Assembly: GCF_015832195.1 (NCBI RefSeq)
Contig: NC_052028.1
Span: forward strand, 3,515,501 to 3,579,500
DNA length: 64,000 nucleotides
Source: Motacilla alba alba
Lineage: Eukaryota; Chordata; Aves; Passeriformes; Motacillidae
Direction of reading: 5' to 3'
Below, one piece after another: positions 14,311-27,062 of the stretch (within the stretch, counting starts at the first letter, position 1; each line of letters opens with the position of its first letter). Below the pieces are notes generated by a model that saw only the letters and a program-made list of their open reading frames with translations, did no database searches and was not told where the DNA came from. The translations under genes were made by a program, and so were the position numbers.

Positions 14311-17300
14311 CTGTGTCCAGGACCATGCATATATATAAGTGGAAAACAAGTTTTTCAGGAGCCACATAACCATTCTCTGGTGATCTATGAAAAGAAAAAC
14401 ACAAAAAACCCCAACAAAACCCAGGCCTGCAATCCCTAGTGTCCTCTCTTGAGCAGAAGTCCCAGCAGTCCCTCTCTGGGCACCAAGGAGGAATTCCTTC
14501 TGCTCCCTTTGCTGCCTGGCCAGGAGCAGGAGAACTGAGAGAGCCCAGCCCTGGCAGGCTGAGGATGCAGAGTGCCTGGGGCTGCAGGTGACACTGATGT
14601 GAAGGCACAGTGAGCTTTGCCTGAGTTAATAACAGTGCTCCAAGGGTGAGCTCCACGAGAGCCACGTCTGGAGGCTGGTACGAAGCAGTTCATCAGCAAG
14701 TCAGCAGCTATTTTTAGTATGTATAATGAAAGAAAATTGACAACAATTCCAGCTCTTTTGCCAAATACCTGCAGTGCTAAACCTTTCAAGTTAGACTTAA
14801 AAAGCACTGGGGAAGACTTGACTCTGACAGATGTCTGAAAACACTCAGATACACAGGTAATGAAAACATATTTTAGAACAAGCCAAACTACTGGTGCTAG
14901 AAAATACCCTTCAGTGTTATCTTGCAGGACTTTTTTCAGGGAGTAGGATCTGACCTTGAAATGTGCTGGTGAAACCCTGTTTCCCTTTATTTATAAATAC
15001 CTTAAAATAATGTGGACAAGGCTCAAAAAACCAATCCAAATGGACACGCAATCAAAGTGCTCACAGCCCCTCCAGACTGGACACCAACCCAACTGATCCT
15101 AGGTACCAATTGTGATAAGATCAAATACTTTCAGACTGCCCTGAGGAGTTACCATTTCAAAGCCTACAGGACAGGAAGGGATGTGAACACTTTCCCTGCA
15201 GTTGCTAACCCTGCTAACTGTTCCTTTTACTCAGCGAATCTCAACTCCCCATGCACTTCATGTTGACAATAAAGTACATGAATTTCCTGGGAGAAATTAT
15301 CTCTCTCTAAATTAAAATTATGAACAGCTGGAAGATAAACAGACTGTATGGTATTGCCTAAACCAGCCAAGCATTTCCCCACAAATGCCGTGTACTTAGG
15401 AATTACTGCTTTTAATAAGTTAATAGCCAATATCTGAGTGTCATGAGTGGAATAAAGTGCACATACAAGCAGTAGTAACTAATAAGAAGAAAGCAGTAAG
15501 CAACTTTAATTAGAACAAAAGTTAATTAAATCCACCATGGAGGATCACAAAAACAACTCAGATATTATATCCTCATGACCTCAATGATGATGTTACTGTT
15601 TCCCAAAGTGTTCTGCCCTACCTAGCATGCCATAAAAAAGTGTTCTTTCCATCTTGCTGTTAGTGGAAGGGGGGGGTGGAAACAGGAAAAACAAAAGATA
15701 TTTAATGATTTCATTATTTCTTTCCCCCTTTTCATTCTCTGTTGTTCATTGAATACTGCCTGTCACACACAGCCTCTGCCTCCCTCAGAAGTGCTTTGGG
15801 CTGAGCATGCTTGGGAAGCAAAGAGCACTTTGTTTATCTTAATGATTTAAAGTAATTTGAGTTAAATCATTCCATCCTGACACAGACAAAGCTCTATTAG
15901 TAAGTTTAGTCAGTTAAGCTTCTACTCCAATTCTTTCAACTCCCCCACCAGAATTTCTCCTGGACAAGAATGTGCCCATTCTCCCTTCCTCTGGACCCTG
16001 TAAGTAGTCACTCTCTCATTGCGTGCCCCCACCTATGCCAGACACCAAACTTTTAGCTGAAATCTCCCTGATATCATTCAGGCACTGCCTGGTTTTACTT
16101 TCAGATATCAGGAATTGTCCTGCTCAGCAAACAGGACCAGACCTGCAGTGCTGATGATGCTCTTCCCTCTGCCCTGCTCTCTGGAAATGCACAGATTTCA
16201 CATCTCTGTGCTGCAGTCCCTCCTACAGCAAAACTCCTCCAATTCCCACTTTCCTTGCAAGCCACAAAACACACAGGATCATGCAGGGGAGCTGCCAGGC
16301 TGTGCTGCACTCCCTGAGGGCACCAGTGCCACCAGCTGCACCCTGCCAATGCCCAGGTGACACCGCACACACAGATGTGCCCCGCAGCCCTCACCAGGCT
16401 CCTTGCAAATGCAGAAAGGGGAGACTCGAGGCAAAACACCTCCTCAGGGAGTGAAAACCCTGCATGGAGCCTCCTGTTCATAACAGGGCAAGAGAGAATG
16501 CAAAGCTTGCACTTGCTGGTATTTTTTGTGTTTGGTTTGTTGGGGTTTTGTCTTTTCTTCTCTCGGTGTTATTACAAGAGACCTAAGCCTGATCCCCTGT
16601 GACTTTTTCTCAGCTACTTCTCTGGTTTGTGGTAAACAATGTTAACAAGCCAAATCTAGAAAACTAAATTAATCTTCAATTTATTTTGTAGAATATCCAT
16701 TCCCTAAAAAAAAAAAAACCACCCCAAAACCCAAACAAAGAAAAAACCAAAACCAAAATTCTATAAAGACTGATAAAAATCCTCCCTCTCAGTTGTTGAT
16801 ATAACATAAAATTAAGACATAAAGTAAGATCAATAACTCATTTCCTTATGCATTGCAGAGAACAGCAACATAATCAAGGAGTATAAACAGTGCCAAGTCA
16901 TTTTAGGTAAGCAATGTGTTTACAGGAGAACTACTAAATAGCTTCTAAACAAAATTTTTTTAATGCTGACTTATTTCTTTACACAGGATAAAGCTTCGAG
17001 TGGCAAAACCTGCCTGGAACAACTCGTCCACAGAGTTCAGAGTCATTAGGAGGCACATGAACACAAATACAGTCCCCCAAAGCAATTTTACCTGTCAGGA
17101 CCTGACTCAATACAGACACCACCAGGTGAAGCCCCAAGCCCCAAAGACATTCTTTGACCAAGGACAGACACTTCCCATCCTCACAGAATAAAAGAATCCC
17201 ACACTTGTGGGTAATGCAGGTGTCAGCAGCATTTTCTAGATAAGTGAACCAGTTTTACATATGAAAGGTTTGATGTGCTGACATTGCCAGATGATTGTAA

Positions 17301-17528
17301 GTAGTTTAGTACTAAACTGTTATTTTTTAGAGTAACCCTTGCTACATCAAAACTAATTGCAATCACAGCAGCAGCAACATAGGAATGTGCAAGGAGTTAG
17401 AGTTTACCTGAGAGGCCAAAGACTGGCTCAGACAGAAAAACCAAGAAGGATGAAACTCCTGTAATGTACAAAATATTACCTGAATTTACACATCCACCAG
17501 CACATCTGTACCTGCCCTCCTCAAAGGA

Positions 17529-17580
17529 GTCAGGGATCCCTCTGCATGGTCAGAGGGGTCAGGGATCCCTCTGCATGGTC
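17529..17580. repeat. Two-copy tandem duplication, period 29 bp
   Basis: The segment gtcagggatccctctgcatg plus gtc occurs at 17529-17551 and again at 17558-17580 without mismatch, which suggests a recent duplication. Confidence 0.95.
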
Positions 17581-18165
17581 ATTAATGCCCATGAGTGACA
17601 AAGTGAGGTTTGGACACCTGACTAGAACCATCTAGAACATAATCTTCACTTCTGAATCATGGAATACAAAAAAAGCCCCAACCAACCTTTTCATTTAACT
17701 TAATTCCATTCAAATCCCAGATTAAAACATATCCAATATTGAAATCTGGTATCACAAAACTGTACATTTTATTGACAAATCTTTTCCTCAAGACTGAGCA
17801 CTCACAGGAGATAATGAACTTTATTAAGTATCCTCAGTCCTCTCTTTTTATATAGTATGAAAGTGGAAGAACTGGGTAACTGTGACATTCAATAAACAGC
17901 ATCTGTGGATTAAGTTCATTCAAATGTATGCAATTTTGACACTTAACTCTCAGACCTGTCTCTCTGCAACTTCTAGAAAACTCAGTGTTACCACCATCTC
18001 TACAAAAGTAAAATAAAGACAGTACAGGTGACAGAAATCCTGCTTAAAAAATGTATTCACTTCATAACACAATCCAGCATCTAAACTCAAAGTGCTTCTT
18101 TGAAAACAAGAAGCCAGAATAAAAGCAACAGTAAAGGTAACATCCAAATAGATAAAAAAGTATGT

Positions 18166-18223
18166 AATTTTCCCTTTCCATTTTAAGTGGACAGGCAATT
18201 TTCCCTTTCCATTTTAAGTGGAC
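18166..18223. repeat. Two-copy tandem duplication, period 31 bp
   Basis: A 27-bp unit beginning aattttccctttccatttta and ending agtggac is repeated exactly at 18166-18192 and 18197-18223, about 180 bp from DOCK2 exon D on its downstream side. Confidence 0.95.
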
Positions 18224-18397
18224 TTGAAGCACAGGCAACAAGCTATTTAATGGGTTGTTTCATATGACCTTCTTGGCATTCCTCAGACTGGAATGATAAA
18301 GCAATCCTAGGCCTCACTGAAAATGTTTTGTAGGGTATGAAAGGAGTGACTCTCCAGCAGCACAGAGAGCAGGAGCTGGGTGCTGCTGCCCTCCTTA

Positions 18398-19676
<1,279 letters not shown>

Positions 19677-20485
19677 TCAACACATGTGGATTACTGAAGA
19701 TATTGGATTGTATTATTTCTAAAGTTGAAGCATGTGAAACGTCTGAAAATCCCTTTATGTATGTAAAAATAAATAATATTCAAGCTTTTGCAAGCCCAGA
19801 TGAAAGAAACAAACTAAGAACTCCAAAAGGATTATTCTAAAACTGCCTTGGCAAGGACAGGCTCTGGTGAGAAAGCTGCATCATTAATGAGGCACCACAT
19901 AAACACACATTGTGACAAGAAAACTTATATAAAGTGCAACTCACTATCACCTTAAGACTCCAAAAAGGCATGTGATGTCCCCTAGGATTCTTCTATTAAG
20001 AATTCATGGGAAGAAAATATATTAGAATAAAAAATTTCTAATAATTCTATTATTCACAGGAAGAAATAGTGCAAGAAATGCCATTTTTCACATTCTGCAG
20101 GTGTTTAAACAGCTATTAGGGAACTCTCAAACCTCTATAGAGCATTATGACCTTGACATCTCAAAACTTCATTCAAACTTTCTCACAAGGAAATACTTAG
20201 TCTTTCTCAGTTCCTAAAGTGAAAATGCTGAAAGACACAGTGAAAGCTCAGGGCTGGAAATCACGTATGTTACTGAAAGCCACAAAGACATTTCTTTCCC
20301 CAGCAACAATAGTGAGTTTAATGATTTGCACTCGTCCTTTAAGACGGAGAAGATTCCTCCTCACCGATTCCTTTTAATGCGCTGAAGTTGTAATTCTTGC
20401 ACCCTTAAAAACAAGCCTGCTTTCACTGCTTTGATTTCATTTTGACGACAACATTGCTGAGCAGGCAGAATAATTTCCTGGATGT

Positions 20486-20756
20486 CCCGGGCTCCTTCCA
20501 GCGGCCCGGGGCTGCGAGCGCTGGGGGCGCCGCTCGGATGCTCAGTGTCACCCGGTGCCGCTCGGGCTCGCTGTGTCCCCGCATCACAGCGGCACCCAAC
20601 CATTTTGTCCCCATTCCAGAGCAGGAGCAGTCCCTGCTCAGCTCTGCCTGTCACCACTAGAGGTCTTGCGCTTCCCTCCACGAGCCGCTCTCCGCTCCGT
20701 GCTGCTGGGCTTTATTTATTTATTCCTACGCGAGCAGACCCAGCACACCTCTCGCA
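20486..20756 (+). promoter_or_regulatory. CpG island, candidate INSYN2B promoter
   Basis: This is the only CpG-dense block in an otherwise CpG-poor window. About fifteen CpGs fall within 20481-20600, with more at 20683-20755 (for example ctacgcgagcag). It lies inside the DOCK2 host intron, 0.8 kb from DOCK2 exon C and 20 kb upstream of the INSYN2B coding exon. It is followed on the plus strand by two strong donors, at 20871 and 20890. CpG islands inside a gene often mark promoters. An internal DOCK2 promoter or an enhancer is the alternative. No TATA box is clear, although an AT-rich run (ctttatttatttattc) sits at about 20710. Confidence 0.55.
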
Positions 20757-20889
20757 TACAAAGAGTGAAATTACAACCTAAAGGACCTATCGAACCTTCT
20801 TTTGGAGTAACCTTAGTGCTAGTGAGAGCCTTGCCTACTTTTTAAGGCTAAGAAGACTCATTTTCTGCAGGTAAACCCAAAGCTTTCAG
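20757..20889 (+). other. Candidate INSYN2B first-exon end with tandem splice donors
   Basis: Immediately downstream of the CpG island the plus strand has two consensus donors 19 nt apart: TCTGCAG|gtaaac (gt at 20871) and CTTTCAG|gtaagg (gt at 20890). The second matches the consensus closely. A transcript starting in the island could splice from here to 40998 or 40194. No conserved coding frame is visible, so the exon would be untranslated. Confidence 0.4.
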
Positions 20890-22024
20890 GTAAGGAATCG
20901 TGTGCTCTCGGGTACTGATGCTCTTCTCAAAGAAATGCTGGATTTCCTGCAGTAGTACTTCACTTTTACAGTTCTGGGGCAGACAAATCTTTGCTGTGGT
21001 GTTAAATGCATAGCTGAAAGGAATAATGAATTGCAAAGGATTCTGTACTGAAATTGTGTGGGGGTTTTCTTCTCATGTCTTGATTTTGAAAAAAGATTAC
21101 CAAGTTAGGGAATTGACACAAAAAGCAGCTTGTATTTTTAGTAGTTACACATTCACCACTGAATGCCTTTCTAGACTCAAGTTAAATAATCACTGCTTGA
21201 AATAAGCAGCATTTCTTCACAAGCATTGCATAGATGTATTATGATGCTTAAGGGCAAAAAGACTTTAAGAAGGTTATTTCTTTTGTTAAAACCAACTTCA
21301 AAAATGTGTCTAGCTATATCTGTGATTGTGGTACAGCACAAATGCCTCAGTGACTGCATGTGGTGATTTTAAATTTAACAGATGATATGCCTTGAAAAAA
21401 GCCACTAGGAAAGATCACATCTTGCTGGCCAGGACCTCGCATCAAACCTGTCAAATTCACATCAGCTGGACTGAATGATAATAAAAAAAGATGTCAGTAA
21501 AGATGGTCTGCTGCAAAAACTTCCTCCATCGTTTCCATGTAACTGTAAAGCAGGGAAATACAAATACTGTTTGATCTTTATTCGTTTTCTTGCCAGCAAT
21601 CTCAACTATCAGAAATCATCTGCTAGCATCTTTATAGGTTTAAAGCTTGCCCCTCCCTCCTAATCCCCAAATGGCAGCAATGAATATTCACTTCTCAGAG
21701 GCAGCCTCAGATCTCTGAAGTGCCCCTGCACCCCCAGCACTGCCACTCTCCCTGGCAGGACTGAAGGGTGGCTCAGGGCTCTCCACAGCTCTGCTCAAAC
21801 CTGCAAATGCCTCTCTGCATTCGCTGAAATTCTCCTCTGGGGTTTAAGTGCCTCTCACTGGAGAGTGCAAAGAGCACAAACTGCCTGTGAACAGTAAGTT
21901 CTGCACAAAACCAGCTCTTGTGCCTGGCCACAGCCTGTGTGTTCACAGCATGGGCAGAAGAAATTCAGAATCACACAAGAGTCTATTATAAAACTGATTT
22001 CATTAAAACAAACGTTGTACATAG

Positions 22025-22073
22025 GGATGGAATAGTTAGAATAGGTTAGAATAGAATAGGATAGAAAAGGTTG
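22025..22073. repeat. Imperfect (GAATAG)-type simple repeat
   Basis: Interrupted GAATAG, GTTAGAATAG and GGATAG units. Confidence 0.75.
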
Positions 22074-23483
22074 TGGCAGACAAGGTGAAGTTCAGGTAGA
22101 ATCCTAGCAAATCATTTTAGCTGTGCTCAAGCTTGTTAGGATTTAGGCAGTGAATTACAGCAGAAAACATTGATTAGAACTAGGTCAAATGTATGAAAAA
22201 TGAATGTATCAAATAAACACTTTAATGCTGAGACAATATGAACCGAAAAAACCCAGAAACAACTCTGCATGACTGTAAAGAGCTCTAATGAAATATTTCC
22301 CAATTTCAATACATTAATTTATTTATGAACACAAAAGAATCCAAAACAGTGAATGCACTGAATTCTATTTTTAAATGATACCATTTCCTGCCAGACTTTA
22401 AAAAAATGTGTAAAGAAATAGGGCAATTGATAGTATGAATGCTGCACTGCTGTAAGGAGCAGGAACATGAGTAAATAGGTGTCAGATGAAAATGAAACAG
22501 AGGAGAAAATGGGCAGGAAACATTCAAATTCTCTGTTCACTTAAAATCCCCCATAATTAGTACCATATATAAATGAAATAAAGTGCTGGCTTTAGTATAA
22601 ACACTGCAAAGTAGTGGGTAAGGTGAAAGAGGTGTTGTTTCACTTGAGTATATACAAAGTACACCAAAAGGAATTGCAGACTTATTCTGTAAAACAAACA
22701 GGGCTTCCTGAGGTCAAGCAGGAAGATGTGGAATCTCTTACACTGCTGAAAAAGTGCAGATTAGCTGTGGATGCAACATGTACAGGAAAAGAAACAGCTG
22801 AGGAACATCAGGATCATATGAGTAAGATGACAAACTTCAACACCTAGCAACTAAGCCCAGCACACTTTATAATAGCAGATGGTGACAGGTTGCCGTAGTA
22901 ACTTCAAATAGAGCAGCAGCACAAGGATGAGGCAAATGCACTGGAAAAACAACAGAAATAACATGGAATGAAGCTACATTTTGATCTAATCTAGTAGAAG
23001 GGTTTCAGTGGCTGCAGGGTAGGCAATCCTCATGCAGATGCACTTCTGGAAGGACTCAGGGGGATATTTATTTAATGTAGTCACTTAAGTAGCATTTACC
23101 TCATTAATAGAGCACTTTGCCAGCACAGAGCCTGACTGTAAACACAAAACCACATGGACAGGCTCGTTTTGCTCACCCTCACAGGCAGGGGGAGGCAAGG
23201 GGGCTCTGCAGCATCCTCACAACCTGTGACCCCACACTAATGATGGTTCATGTTTGATTAACACATGACTTTCTGTGTGAGGCAAAGAAACTGATTCAAA
23301 CAACCCAGCATTCTCGTGGTGTTTGCAGCAGTTTTAATAGCTAAGATTTAATTCTGAACTCCCTTTTAGGGTAAGCCAGAAGTTTCAAACTTCATTGCAT
23401 GTTAGAAACAGTAATTGTAAAAATAATAGACATAAAGAGAGTGACCAAGAATTTCATTGGGCCAAAGAGTTCTGCTTTGGTTG

Positions 23484-23498
23484 TTTTTTTTTTTTTTT
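23484..23498. repeat. Poly-T tract
   Basis: Fifteen T residues. No transposon body was recognised next to it. Confidence 0.9.
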
Positions 23499-24930
23499 GT
23501 TGTTCAGAAATAAGTACAAACACATTTCTGGAGGAAAAGTGAGAAATATGTCATCTTGAGTGTAATTAAAGAAAAACTAACCAATCACCTATTTTAATCA
23601 AGTGTTAAAAATCATCAATATTTATGTTGTACCACAAGTTTGTTATTGAGAATATCTCCAAAAATACTGTCTTCACAGAATCATTGAGACATCACAGCTG
23701 TTCCTTGTCATGAGCTACAGAGCAACACGAAAACAAGTATGGAAGATGCTCAGTGATGCCACAAAGAACCAGAGTAGCTTGAAGCCACAGTTCCTCAGAA
23801 AACCCCATTAAACTTTGAGAACTGTGGCATATGTAGAGCTTGAGACAAACATCTTGATCATATTATGCAAATACTAAACAATACCATTCTGAAAGGAAAA
23901 ATAAGCAGAATTTCAAGTGAATTGCTAATGCAGTAGTTCTGTTTCTCTCCAGAAATAGATGTCCCTGCCAATGCATGTGCAGTCCTAAAATGTAGTGTTT
24001 TGGGCTGGAAAGGCACAAATACATAAACATTAGGACAGGCTGCTATGCAGCAACCTCGAGTATCCATCACGTGTGAAATGGGGAATAGCTCCCAATCCAC
24101 GCAGACTTGGAGCCTGCCAATGAGCACATGGTGCTAATAATTCACTTACAGTAACATTCATCTACTCTTAGTGGATCTGAGTTTTTAATTTTGCATTTTT
24201 ACATTCATTGGTTCTGTCTCCTTGTGTTTTATAGCTGACTGAACAGCATCCTGCTTCAGCATCTCACTGACAGCCTTGGATTTCTGACTGAAAACATGCT
24301 GGGCTCTTTTAGCTTGTCCTACCATTTCCTTTATAGTCACAAGATTTAGCTAAAAGGATGCACAACTATAAAAGCAGCAGACTTCCAGGTAGAATAACAC
24401 AGAACAATTTGGTAGCACAATGAGAGAGTAACTGCAGCTGCTCTGTGCGATTTTAAGATTTGTTACAAGTTAGACAAACACAACAATTTCAGTATTATTT
24501 CATTCAAGACTTTTCCAGACACAGATAAAAGCAATAAAATAATGGTTCATGGTAGGACATAAAAGTAGCTTGATTTTCGTGGAGTATATCCTTTGCCATC
24601 CTTGGTTGTTTTTTTCAGGGTTTTTGTTTTAACGTTGTACTGCTTTTCCAGCAATATTCCAAAAAAGAAGATTTTTCATTCTCTGCAATGTTTTTTCTGC
24701 TGCTGGGTTTTGTTGTTTGGCTGGTTTTGTGCCATAAATCCTCTCCAGAATTTCGGCTACTGTCTCTGGTTGATATGAACACTCCACTGTAATTGATTTA
24801 ACTTCTGCTGAAGTCTGTGTTCAAACACAGTTGTCTAATTTACTACTTTCCTGTAATATTAACTTTATGTTCATCTTCAAAGCATATTTACAAATAAATT
24901 ATGAATAACAATAATCAGTGGGGTCAGAAA

Positions 24931-25076
24931 GCACTGAGTTGAGCTCAGCTGGTCAGAGCATGATGCTAATAATGCCCAGGTTGTGGGTTTAATATCTGTG
25001 TGGGCCTAAAGGGTCCTAAAGGGTTGAACCCAATGATCCCTGTGAGTCCCTTCCAACCCAGAATATTCTGTGATTC
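24931..25076 (+). mobile_element. tRNA-Ile-derived SINE with CR1-like 3' tail (TguSINE1-like)
   Basis: Positions 24937-25007 resemble tRNA-Ile: an A-box-like gagctcagctgg, an anticodon loop ctaataa (AAT), and a degraded B box ggtttaatatc. The tail from about 25010 is CR1-like: cccaatgatccctgtgagtcccttccaaccc, then an ATTCTGTGATTC end. A tRNA-Ile head on a CR1 tail is the structure of the SINE described in zebra finch and other songbirds. Mutated promoter boxes indicate an old, inactive copy rather than a tRNA gene. Confidence 0.88.
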
Positions 25077-26356
25077 CTCTATGTGCTGTGATCTGGAATG
25101 AGCAATCATTGCTTGGAAACTGAACTAGTCCAGGGCACAGTTATCAAAGACAAAAAGAGAGAAAATAAAGGATCTGTTTCACCTCCTCACTTAAGCACTG
25201 CTGCCACACTCCTGACCTCAGCTCTGCTCTAGCAGATGAAATCTGCCATACTTTGCCTGCAGGGATCTGTGCAGCTTTTCCCTCCTCCTCTGCATCCCAC
25301 TGATTGCCTCCCCACAATCCCCTGACCTGGTCCCTCAGGCCAGAAGGACCTTCCTGCCCTGGTCCATGAGATGTGCACTGAGACACCTCCGTGTCCTGGG
25401 GCTCTCAGGCTGCTCATTTCCCTGATTTCTTATCCCAGGGCTGCTGCACTGCCCTGGTGCCACTAAAGCAGATGGGCAGCCAGGCAGGCAGAACGTGGCT
25501 GGTGCTGCCCAGTGTCCCAGTGCACTCATTCCCAGCTAGAAAGGATGAGAAGCACTGAACTACAGGCAAGGAATCAGATTAAAAATACCACCCGTGGTTT
25601 ATTTCCTGTACAAAGATTGGCCAATCTCTTCCATTTGATAGGACTGGAAACCAGCTTGGGAACTTGCAGGAGGTGATGGAGGGGCTGGGGGAAGGGTTCC
25701 CTGCCCTGAGGTGCAATACAGAGCAGCAGGAACCAACCCAGCCAGGGCTGCAACAGGAGACTGCAGAGCAGAACAGAGCAGCTGCCAGGGAGAGCAACCC
25801 TGGGGTCAAAAAGAGCAGAACTGAGCAATCCAAGCTCTTCAAAGTGCAGTTGCAGCTTTTATTGCTAAGCCATGTACTTTAAATTTACACAATGTGAAGA
25901 TGAATGCCTTGGATGATGATTCACTTCCTTAAAACGAAACAGAGCCACCTCCTGTATTCCCAGAACTATACCACTCTATTGGATTTTGTTCTTTTTCAGC
26001 TGCACTTACTGAAGACAGAAAAATTAAATTAGATTTCAACTACTTGATCAGAGATGAGACTAATAAAATATATTTGTGAATGGCAAAAAACAAAGCTTTA
26101 TCACAATAGTTCTGCTTAAAACTGTTGAAAGTCATTTCACTGCAGAAACTTCCTTCTTACTTTTAAATTGATCTTATGGAGAAAACAGGGCCCAATAAAA
26201 ATAATTTTCCAACAAATTACATCCATTAGACTAACCAGTCTACCCACAGTGTTTGTTTAGGATTGATTAATAGCAACTAGCAACTGTTAGAACAGTTTTA
26301 ATTTGCATCTGAAATATTTTTCATATTTAGATGATATCCAGTAGGGGCTTCTATGA

Positions 26357-26396
26357 AGTTTTTAAATGGTTTTGTAACAGTTTTTAAATGGTTTTG
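26357..26396. repeat. Two-copy tandem duplication, period 22 bp
   Basis: The unit agtttttaaatggttttg occurs at 26357-26374 and 26379-26396. Confidence 0.9.
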
Positions 26397-27026
26397 GGCT
26401 CCACTTTTTAGCTTGAAAAAAATCTTGAAGCCTGGTTAGCAGAGTAATGGGCAAAACCAAAAAATTCATAACAAAACCCAAAATCTTTCTAAAGAGAGCT
26501 TGTCATACTGAATCTTGGGCAGGTTGCTTAATGGAAAGCAGAGGGGATTCTCCATGAAAGAAAACCCTGTGGAAACTCGTGTATAAAGATGAAAGGATAA
26601 AACTCCAAAGATTACAGAATGACCTGCCAATGGACACAACCTACAACCCACAACCTATAGCAAATGATGCATCCTCCTCAGGGGTGGGTCTCTTCAAGGG
26701 ATGTCACTTATGTCCCAGTTGGTTGAATTTCAATTGTAATGTAACATAAACAGGGAATCTTGATACTCTAATAATATGCAGATAGAAATTTCCCAAATAG
26801 CATTTTCGGCATCAATTATTTGTGCATATGCTAATCTGTATTTTTGAGGGAGATTCTAACACATTATCCCTGGGCTCTGGCAGAATAAGGAATACTCCTT
26901 TAATAACTTAGCACCAGCCCAAGGGCTGGATTCATTAAATACTTACAATATAAGTAGAATGAAGAGGAGAGTTGAAATTTCTTTGAATAACTAAATCAGG
27001 GATTATTTTAGCTCTTGTTTTTACTT

Positions 27027-27062
27027 CCTTTTCTTTTTTTTTTCTTTTTTTTTTTTTTTTTT
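27027..27062. repeat. Poly-T/pyrimidine tract
   Basis: About 36 nt of T broken by two C residues. No retroelement body was recognised next to it on either strand. Confidence 0.9.

Noticed and set aside
23675..23710. Possible CR1 tail (cacagaatcattgag)
   Set aside because: Only about 15 nt resemble CR1, too short to support a call.
24937..25007. Possible tRNA-Ile gene
   Set aside because: The B box and acceptor stem are degraded and a CR1-like tail follows, so it is the head of a SINE.
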